Shown here one piece after another: positions 56,874 through 64,000 of a stretch of DNA of 64,000 nt (position 1 is its first letter; each line of letters begins with the position of its first letter). The notes under the pieces are model-generated. The model searched no databases, was not told the origin of the DNA, and was given only the letters and a program-made list of their open reading frames with translations. Origin of the DNA: Capronia americana (taxonomy: Eukaryota; Ascomycota; Eurotiomycetes; Chaetothyriales; Herpotrichiellaceae); assembly GCA_016110215.1 (NCBI GenBank), contig JADWQD010000008.1, positions 930,001 to 994,000 on the forward strand, given 5' to 3'. Both the position numbers and the translations under genes were made by a program.

Positions 56874-59084
56874 TCAATTCATATCCATGCCGTCCTCGTC
56901 GTCGCCCTCGGTCTCCTCGGCGTCGCCGCTAGGTCTGTGACTCCTGCGGCGGTACCTGCCCGGGGCACCAAGCACGCTCCCGGCCTCGCCTTCTTCCATC
57001 TCGTCCCCATCTACGACACGGCCCTCCATGCCTACGACCTCGCAAAGCTCCATGAGACTCATCCTGCTTAGAGACCTGAAGCCCTCGGTCCGGACAATGC
57101 GGCCCCAATTCTTCATGCAGAACTGCGCCGCTCGGGCTTTAAGCCACTCTTCTTCAGTCCGGCCTGCGCGCTCCCAGATGACGGCCGCGTGCTCGATGTC
57201 GATTTCGCGGGACAGGCGGTTCACGCACAGAAGGCGCAGTTTCGGCATGTCATAGAGGTTCGCCATGACGAGCATGCCGGCCACGTCTGTTAGGTCACGG
57301 CAGAATTCTTGGTGTGGGGCGATACTGTCGGTGTAGAGATAGTACAAGAAGGCGCGGACGACAGAGTATGGTTCGGGGATGTGCAGACGGGAAGTCTGGT
57401 ACTCGAGCATCTTGGAAGCGTACAGGCGCTTGAAGTGTGGCCAGCGGGCTTGCAGGATCATTTTGTGCACGTAGATGGGTTGGGAGACTGCTGAGTTTTC
57501 GGACACAAAGACTTGACTACTAGTCGTGTTGGTGGAGAAGCGGAGCTGAGAACCGGTTACGGAGACGGTGTCGTCGTCGTCGTCATCATCGTCTGTGTTG
57601 TTCGCTGTGATGGTGAAGTCGCTCATGCTGCCAGATTCAGGAGCCTGGTCGAAGATTGTGGCGAGGTCAAAGCCTAGACCAGAAGCCACACCCCCGACCG
57701 CGTGGGTTGTCTGCCGTTCAGAGGCGAGGATACGATTCTGTTCCGAGAGCGTGGGATCGAGATTACCAAGCAAGCCATATCGTTTGAGGTCGACAGCCAG
57801 GACTTCACTCAGTTGGAGCTCTTGATTGGCGCCGGCGGTGTCATCGCCGGGAGATCCGAGAAGCCAGACCTTGGTGCCGTCCTCGTTGATGGTGCAATAA
57901 TGCCATTTGTACCCGGGTTGGAAAAGCTCAGGACCTTCCACCAATCTCTGCCACCTCAATGAGTCCAGCTCTAGAGATGATAAGTTGCATTCGATGTGAC
58001 GGATTGTTGACGATGGAGTGATAAAGTCAAGGAGCGCCCCCGACGAGCAGACGTGGAAATGGGACCCGGAGGACTGTAGCGGGACGTGCGGGCCTGAAAC
58101 AAACTTGAGCGTCGATATCGCACCTGGGGCAGTTGGCTTCTCCCGCCTTGTGGAGCGAATGTGCACGCTTCCTGAATTTGCTGCGTATGTGTCAACCCGG
58201 TCGGCTCTGCTAGGGTGTAACCAGGGGTCGTATCTGGAAGAAGCGTTGCGGCCGATGGTGGAGTATTGTCTTCCTGAGCCAGACAGAGCAGGGCTTCCCT
58301 TGAGATCCAACCAGCAGATCTCTGATGGACGCTCCATGTCTGCCCCCAGTCCACCCAACACCCAAAGTCGACCACCCCATATCCAGGCACTGTGGTCAAA
58401 CCTCTGGACGAATGACCATGTTTTCGACCACGTCCATGTCTTAAGATCTAGGTAGCAGATATCGTCGAGAATGTAGTTCGCCTCGCCGGTCAGTCCGCCT
58501 ATAATGAATAACTTGTCTTCGTAGACGACGGCAGCATGTCGTGCTCGGCCTTTGGGGATCGGGCCTTGAACATCGGGTTGGGTCCAGTGATGGTCTTTCA
58601 GGTTGAGTATCACCACATCCGACAGGTACTCTCGATGTTCGTTCTCTCCACCATAGACGAGCAGCTTGTCGCCTTCGTAGAGGGAGGCTGAATGGCCCAT
58701 GCGGACTCCAGGAATGTCCCCATAATTATCCACTAGTGCCCAATTTAGCGTCTTGAGATTCAGGCGGAGCACGTGATTGTAGACTTCATCCGTGAACTGA
58801 TCGAAACCGCCGAATGCGTAGATCTGGTCATTTCCGCAGTAGGTGACCGATGCGTTGACGAGACAAGCTGGTTTTTGTCCAGTCGTCTTCGAAATCTTGG
58901 GTTTGGAGCCGTCCCTCATGCCGGCTGCGTGCTTGGCCGGGCTGGTCGGCATGAGATAGGTGTTGCCAGTGGGAGTATTTGCGCCCGATCCGGGAGCTCG
59001 AGATGAAGGGGCCGAATTCCACGAGGGAACGGCGTTGGACGGTACGGGCGAGAGAAATGATTGTAGAGTTGACGGTTGGGCCAT
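56874..59084 (-). CDS. Kelch-repeat / BTB-BACK protein (LZTR1/Ral2-like)
   Basis: A single exon of 736 residues from the ATG at 59084 (MAQPSTLQSFLSPVP); the frame is open to a GTG four codons upstream. Kelch repeats occupy about residues 75-260: IYAFGGFDQFTDEVYNHVLR, GHSASLYEGDKLLVYGGENE, GRARHAAVVYEDKLFIIGGL, FDHSAWIWGGRLWVLGGLGA. A middle region ends with an Asp run (DDDDDDDD). The BTB domain follows (SQPIYVHKMILQARWPHFKR, VVRAFLYYLYTDSI) with a BACK-like helical part (LLCVNRLSREIDIEHAAVIW). The tail is acidic. Kelch-BTB proteins are cullin-3 adaptors; fungal Ral2/LZTR1-type members act on Ras. The assignment to that subgroup is by domain order only. The gene is divergent from cdc20. Confidence 0.82.
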   Translation of the reverse strand: MAQPSTLQSFLSPVPSNAVPSWNSAPSSRAPGSGANTPTGNTYLMPTSPAKHAAGMRDGSKPKISKTTGQKPACLVNASVTYCGNDQIYAFGGFDQFTDEVYNHVLRLNLKTLNWALVDNYGDIPGVRMGHSASLYEGDKLLVYGGENEHREYLSDVVILNLKDHHWTQPDVQGPIPKGRARHAAVVYEDKLFIIGGLTGEANYILDDICYLDLKTWTWSKTWSFVQRFDHSAWIWGGRLWVLGGLGADMERPSEICWLDLKGSPALSGSGRQYSTIGRNASSRYDPWLHPSRADRVDTYAANSGSVHIRSTRREKPTAPGAISTLKFVSGPHVPLQSSGSHFHVCSSGALLDFITPSSTIRHIECNLSSLELDSLRWQRLVEGPELFQPGYKWHYCTINEDGTKVWLLGSPGDDTAGANQELQLSEVLAVDLKRYGLLGNLDPTLSEQNRILASERQTTHAVGGVASGLGFDLATIFDQAPESGSMSDFTITANNTDDDDDDDDTVSVTGSQLRFSTNTTSSQVFVSENSAVSQPIYVHKMILQARWPHFKRLYASKMLEYQTSRLHIPEPYSVVRAFLYYLYTDSIAPHQEFCRDLTDVAGMLVMANLYDMPKLRLLCVNRLSREIDIEHAAVIWERAGRTEEEWLKARAAQFCMKNWGRIVRTEGFRSLSRMSLMELCEVVGMEGRVVDGDEMEEGEAGSVLGAPGRYRRRSHRPSGDAEETEGDDEDGMDMN

Positions 59085-59961
59085 CCCTGGGGCCACGGAG
59101 ATTACGGAGGAGCACTAGACGCGAAAAGAGTGCGCCGTCTCACGATCTCAGCAGAGAGGGAACAGATATTGGGGTCTGAAGGACCCTGTAGGCCTACACA
59201 TGTGGTGGTAAGCAGGCTGAGAATTTCAAGATTAGATAGATGGAAGTTCGACTCGGTCCGTGAAGAGTGAGTGGGACAGGAGAAAGAGTAAGAGTGAATT
59301 GATCGACGGATGAAGTTTCAAGTTGGCGCTGGCGAATCCGGGGACGGAGAAATGATATTCCGTCGCCCCCCGATCTTTTGACCCGATGAAACTCGAGGGG
59401 CGGGTCCAACCCTGAAGCGGCATGGTGCAGGTGGAGCCCGTGGTTGCCGTGCAGCTTCGCAGGCCAAACATCAGAAGTACTTCAGCTTCAACTTCGGTGG
59501 TTGCAGGTCAAGATCTCTTCTTCTTCTCTATATACCGCAACTCCTCTACCTCTTCCTCCACCTCCTTCTCACTCTACACATACATCCTTGCGTGTGCATA
59601 GCATACAGTCCATTAGATCATACCTGCATCAGCTAGATTTGGTCGAGCCCCCGACTGCATCGCCATCGCCACGCACCATTGCTCGGTTATCCAATCAATC
59701 CAACAATATCAGCGACCACTGAGAGACATACTAACCAACCATTACCAACAGCTTTCTCAGGATCCATTCAGTTGAGAATCTTGAGACCATCACTGAATTG
59801 CTGGATTCCAGGCACAGACACTTTCTCGACAAGTTCTGATTGCTTAATCGACACCCACCACTAACCCCTCCGAGTTCTTGATTGATTCTCGGTTGAACAG
59901 CTGACACCGATCGAAACATTTGTTTGCCCATTCGATCAAAATTCTCACACATTCAGGCACA
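59085..59961. promoter_or_regulatory. Divergent promoter region of the Kelch-BTB gene and cdc20
   Basis: 877 bp between start codons. The cdc20-proximal part is pyrimidine-rich (CTCTACCTCTTCCTCCACC) with a CTATATAC element at about 59528, 430 bp before the ATG. No coding frame is supported. Confidence 0.4.
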
Positions 59962-61855
59962 ATGGCTACAGCATCAACATTGTCCACGCCTCTCAAGAGC
60001 CACCATGGCCTCTTTTCCTCGAGAACGGCAGGTGGCCGGATGCCCCTCACGCCGTCTCCCAGACAGAGGACCGTCAGCGTGTCTAATGTCTCCGCAAGCT
60101 CATCCCCTTCCACTCCTCTGCGGAAAGAGCAATCCATCCACAAGTCCGATCCCACATTCTTCTCCAAGTCGATCTCAAGATCGGTCTCTAAGTTTGCCTA
60201 CGCCAACTCACCGAAGTCCAACATCGCGAAGTCGCGACAGTCTCCCAAGCAGCTAGAGCTCGGCGTCTCCGAATGGACACTCACAGGGACTGGGCCAACC
60301 ACAACTGCCACCCCATCAAGAGAAAAATCAAGAAAGGAGACTGCATTGAGATCAAGAGCTGGGAAGACCACCATCAGACTTCCACACAACGCCGCAGACA
60401 GATTCATTCCCAACCGGACTGCCAGTGCTGGTCTCGCTACTGCTGGTTGTGGCAAGCCTGATGAAAACACTCGGCCTCGTACTGCAGATGGGTCTATCGT
60501 CCTTGCCAATGCTGCCAGTGCCAGTGCCTTTGACATCTCCGCTCGAGGTGCAGATGCAGACATCGCCACCGCACTAGAAGGCCTCGGTCTTGAAGACGAC
60601 AACACCACCTCCTACACTCGAGGCAACTCTGACTCCACCGCTTATGAATCATCACTAGCATCTGCATGTGGCATCTCCACAAGTCAACGCATCCTCGAGT
60701 TCAAGCCTGCGCCTCCCGAATCCTCCAAGCCGATTGATCTTCGATCACAATACAACCGACCTCTTAAGCCCGCCAATGCTCAGTCAGCGCAGTTCCGTCG
60801 ACGGATTCAATCGGCACCGGAGCGAGTGTTGGATGCACCAGGTCTCGTCGATGACTACTACCTCAACCTGCTCGACTGGAGCTCGGGTAACCAGGTTGCC
60901 ATTGGCTTGGAGCGAAACGTCTATGTCTGGTCTGCCGACAGTGGCACAGTCAGTTGCCTATTGGAGACATCACCCGATACATACATCAGCAGCGTCAAAT
61001 GGTCGGGCGACGGCGCCTACGTTGGTGTGGGCCTTGGTTCCGGGGAAGTCCAGATCTGGGATGTCGAAGAAGGCACTAAGCTCCGAAGCATGTTCGGGCA
61101 TGAAACTCGTGTTGGTGTGATGGGATGGAACAAGCACACATTGTCGACCGGGGCACGAAGCGGACTCGTCTTCAACCATGACGTGCGGGTTGCTCAACAT
61201 AAAGTTGCCGAGCTTGTCTCCCACACGTCGGAAGTTTGTGGCTTGGAATGGCGCAGTGACGGCGCGCAACTAGCGACGGGTGGAAATGATAACTTGGTCT
61301 CAATCTGGGACGCCCGCTCATTGGCCGCTCCCAAGTTCGCCAAAAAGAATCACCGCGCTGCCGTCAAGGCCCTTAGCTGGTGCCCCTGGCAATTGAACCT
61401 CCTTGCGACTGGTGGCGGCTCCTACGACCGACACATTCACTTCTGGAATACGACCTCGGGGGCACGCGTCAACAGCATCGACACCGGATCACAAGTGACC
61501 AGCCTCAAGTGGAGCAATCACTACCGCGAACTGGTCAGTTCCAGCGGCTTCCCAGACAACTCGTTGAGCATCTGGAGCTATCCCACCTTAGTCCGCAATG
61601 TGGAAATCCCAGCACACGAGACTCGGGTCCTGCACAGCTGTCTAAGCCCGGACGGGCAGATGTTGGCGACGGCCGGTAAGTCTGCCAGATTCCTTTGATC
61701 CTAAGCGATCCAAGCTAACAAGCAATACAGCGGCTGATGAAAGTCTAAAATTCTGGAAGGTCTTCGAACGCAAGGCAGGCGTCAGCGCGTCAGCGGCAAG
61801 GGAGGGCGGCGTCGGCAAAGGGGGAGCCATGGCGAAGCAAATGACCATCCGATAG
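59962..61855 (+). CDS. cdc20: Anaphase-promoting complex activator Cdc20/Slp1
   Basis: Two exons (59962-61675, 61731-61855) encode 612 residues. The 55-nt intron (GTAAGT...TACAG, with GCTAAC branch) splits a codon and joins QMLATA to AADESLKFWKVFE inside the last WD repeat. N-terminal part: Ser/Thr-Pro-rich (MPLTPSPRQRTV, SSPSTPLRK), then the C-box DRFIPNR at 146-152 used to bind the APC/C. Seven WD40 repeats run from DDYYLNLLDWSSGNQVAIGL onward, including VYVWSADSG, VKWSGDGAYVGVGLGSGEVQ, NDNLVSIWDARS, WCPWQLNLLATGGGSYDRHI and SSSGFPDNSLSIWSYP. The protein ends in MTIR, the Ile-Arg tail that contacts APC/C. It selects cyclin and securin for destruction at metaphase-anaphase. SGFPDNSLSIWSYP separates it from Cdh1. 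The start was chosen at the first ATG in the frame. Confidence 0.95.
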
Positions 61856-63560
61856 CATGCGCTGCAGGTCATTTCGGCTGCGGTTTTGTTCTCGCATGGT
61901 GTTGGGGCGAAATGCATTTTGGGGGGAGGTCATTAATGATGATGAGGCTCTTGTCTTGCCAGAGTCGGCCCTCGATGTGTAGACGATTCTCCTTGGATCT
62001 CGGTAGTTCTCGTGCCGGGTTGACGAGCATAGCATACCTAGCACTAGTACTGCGAATGAGAACTGGTATTTCCTGATGCATCGTTCTCTTCCTTGCCTTC
62101 CTTTTCCTTGATGTGCTTTTCCGCTCATCATGTTATGGGAGTAGTCCAGCCAAGGCACTTTTCCAACGGCCAGTCACGATTCGTTCTTGGTCGTTCAGCT
62201 GCAAGTAAGCGCTGAACCAGCTCGCCTTGGGATGTGATTGGCAGAGCGGGCAGCACTTAACAGGTGGCCTCCCTGCGACCTCTGTGGTTCAGCTCAAACT
62301 TCACTCTCCAATCTAGGACCGCCGGCGCCCTACCACCCGCACCCTCTTTTCCCTTCAGTCGGCGCTTATCTTCTGTTCGACGCCCGCACTCTTATCCACT
62401 CTGGCGACCAACCCTTCCCTGCTGTCGAATCAGCAACGGCCGTGCTCTCTTCCGCTGGTGATCGCTCTGCACGCTTCTGCACTCTGTCTGCACCTCACGT
62501 CCTTTCCATCACCGTCCAAGCTCTCAAGCTCTTCTCTGTCGCGTGGCAGACTGGGGCTTTTCTTCCTCAAGTCCCTTCTTCTACTGGCCCAGGCCGCCTG
62601 CGTCCCCGTCGTGGCTTCATCTGGGTCCAAGCTGCTGGATCAGAAATTCCCCGGCGTACCACAACCAGGAATGAGTGGGCCATCCGCAGAATCTCGCATC
62701 CGCACCCAAACTCTCAGTTCTGTCAAGTCCAGCTCTCCTGCCAGTCACGTCGCTCCCTCGACGCGCTGCTCCTCCTGAAACCGCCGCGCCATCTGCCACC
62801 AGCTTAGAATCACATTTGCACTGTACACCTCACAAGCTAGGCGCGGCGCGAGTCTGACTCGGTGAAGTCTGGCGGCTTGGATCCATCCTCCGCCGGTTTT
62901 CATCCAGCCACCACATCGGTACTGTCTTCCCCAGCTATACTTCTAATCCAGCATAGGCATAGCTGGCACTGCGGGCCTGACAATGCATGATTGCCCAAAT
63001 CATACGCCAGAGCTCCATACCCTGGCAGACGTCCTGTTATGCCATACGCGCATGCTCAACATCAGGCCTCCACCAAGACCACAGGTACCCATTTCCGCCC
63101 TCCAACTCCCCTCCTCTCCGACAGCCTCTCTATTGACATACACTATCTTTCACCCGTATACTCGTCTTCCAATTACTCTCTACCACGTTCTTGCCAGCTT
63201 ATTGCTCGCTAACTATGTGTTCTTCCGTGTTTGCTTATCCATGATCTGACGCGTTGTGGCCCCTTCCACTCCCCCGTCTATACCACCCTCCTCTACACTG
63301 ACATCCCTGTGCCAACCCGCATTGCCGCACGCGACCGTTGCGGCGGCCGCAACAGAGCCGTGCGACTGTTTGCGGCATCTACCAAACATCGGGCAGTCTA
63401 GCAGCGCTCTACAGTAGTCTGCCTTGTCCGTCCTCTGTTGCGCCTTCACTCCGCCCCTCCATCTGCAAACGAGAGGGCATCTTTCCATTTTGCTGCTGGC
63501 GCAGATTGCCCTCGCGAGAATTGTGGTCGAGTGTGCCGCAGCCCGTTGACGTCTGCGGAG
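61856..63560. other. Long leader/promoter stretch before the last gene
   Basis: 1.7 kb. Frames such as 62238-62807 lack any recognisable protein and run through C/T-rich sequence. A long promoter and 5' untranslated leader of the gene at the right edge is the simplest reading. Confidence 0.35.
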
Positions 63561-64000
63561 ATGATGGCGGTCAGAGCTCCTCTGGGGTTCAGTCCTTCGA
63601 CAAACCCATTGTTCTCTCCATTTTCGCCCTTTTCAGATCATCCTGACTCACCCCGGCCTCGGGCAAACGCAAACTCGGGGCTACCTATGTATGATAGATT
63701 TGCTTTCCCTTCTATGCAACGGTGTCTGACTTGACCAGGTCCGGGACCGACAAGAGCAGTACCGCGAGTGACAACCAGCTCAAGCCCCCACCTGCGAATT
63801 ATATTACCTCTCCGCAGGACCCCGTAGCGCCTTCGCCGGTTGCTTCAGACGTCACCAACTTCGAGGACGTGGACGAAGAAGTAGAAGAGGAGGGAACAGA
63901 GCGAGGGTCGGTGGCTGAATTTGCGGCAGCATTCAATGCGCAACAACGACCTTCAGTGACGTCTCCGTTGAAGGAGGGCCTGCAAAATATTACAACTCCG
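63561..64000 (+). CDS. Unidentified gene, N-terminal part (runs off the window)
   Basis: Exon 1 63561-63688 and exon 2 from 63739 to the window edge. The 50-nt intron (GTATGA...GACCAG, CTGAC branch) is in phase 2 and restores an ATG/Met codon, giving NSGLPMSGTDKSSTASD. The visible 129 residues begin MMAVRAPLGFSPSTNPLFSP, with a Ser/Pro/Phe-rich start (FSPFSPFSDHPDSPRPR), then PANYITSPQDPVAPSPVASD, an acidic run (EDVDEEVEEEGTE) and SVAEFAAAFNAQQRP. This is a disordered N-terminus of a larger protein; no domain is visible and I do not assign a function. Confidence 0.6.

Noticed and set aside
62238..62807. 189-codon plus-strand frame
   Set aside because: Starts without good context, low-complexity Pro/Ser/Leu/Arg composition in C/T-rich leader DNA, no recognisable domain.
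1..64000. CRISPR arrays, rRNA, prophage or bacterial insertion sequences
   Set aside because: None expected in a fungal nuclear window and none seen on either strand.

Overview
The window is nuclear DNA from a filamentous ascomycete (Pezizomycotina). The genes carry short spliceosomal introns (about 44-96 nt) with GTNNGT-type donors, CTRAC-like branch sites and YAG acceptors. The families are typical of moulds: Zn2Cys6 regulator, HET domain, CrpA/PCA1-type copper ATPase, fungal P450 and fungal MFS. The housekeeping proteins read like Eurotiomycetes, possibly Chaetothyriales, but that rank is a guess from memory of the families. Exon coordinates below were worked out by hand from splice signals and reading-frame continuity. 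Where a gene has introns the exons are listed in the evidence text, and start/end give the outer limits.

Layout. 0-24 kb is mostly conserved housekeeping sequence: SFR1/MEI5 (partial, minus), IES4, GID1/VID30 (RanBPM-like), an MFS transporter, an eEF2 lysine methyltransferase (EFM3-like, minus), ribosomal protein eS24, a Zn2Cys6 regulator (minus, with a GC-AG intron), a PPIL4-type cyclophilin with RRM, UDP-GlcNAc pyrophosphorylase, and a seven-knuckle CCHC protein (Gis2/Byr3). A gene-poor stretch follows at 23.6-27 kb. 27-44.4 kb is an accessory block: a 920-aa multi-pass membrane protein, a small orphan protein, a HET-domain protein, a P-loop GTPase, a cytochrome P450, a 262-aa protein of unknown family and a 1584-aa ZZ-finger/CHAT-protease protein. 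44.4-50.6 kb holds a ketopantoate-reductase-like gene and a PD-(D/E)XK-like gene, separated by three diverged copies of a short repeat with an internal inverted repeat. 50.6-54.1 kb is a copper P1B-ATPase with a cysteine-rich, tandemly duplicated N-terminus. 54.6-64 kb returns to conserved genes: RAE1/GLE2, a Kelch-BTB protein, CDC20, and the 5' end of an unidentified gene.

How the genes relate. The conserved flanks cover DNA repair, chromatin remodelling, ubiquitin-mediated control (GID and APC/C activators), translation, splicing, chitin/glycan precursor supply and mRNA export, with no operon-like logic. The accessory block has the composition of a fungal non-self-recognition or programmed-cell-death locus. 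Its most notable unit is the head-to-head pair made of the 262-aa protein (38099-38887, minus) and the CHAT-domain protein (39267-44363, plus), which share a 379-bp promoter region. Fungal CHAT and subtilisin-like proteases are known neighbours and activators of gasdermin-like pore-forming proteins, so this pair is a testable candidate protease/effector module. I cannot show that the small protein is a gasdermin.
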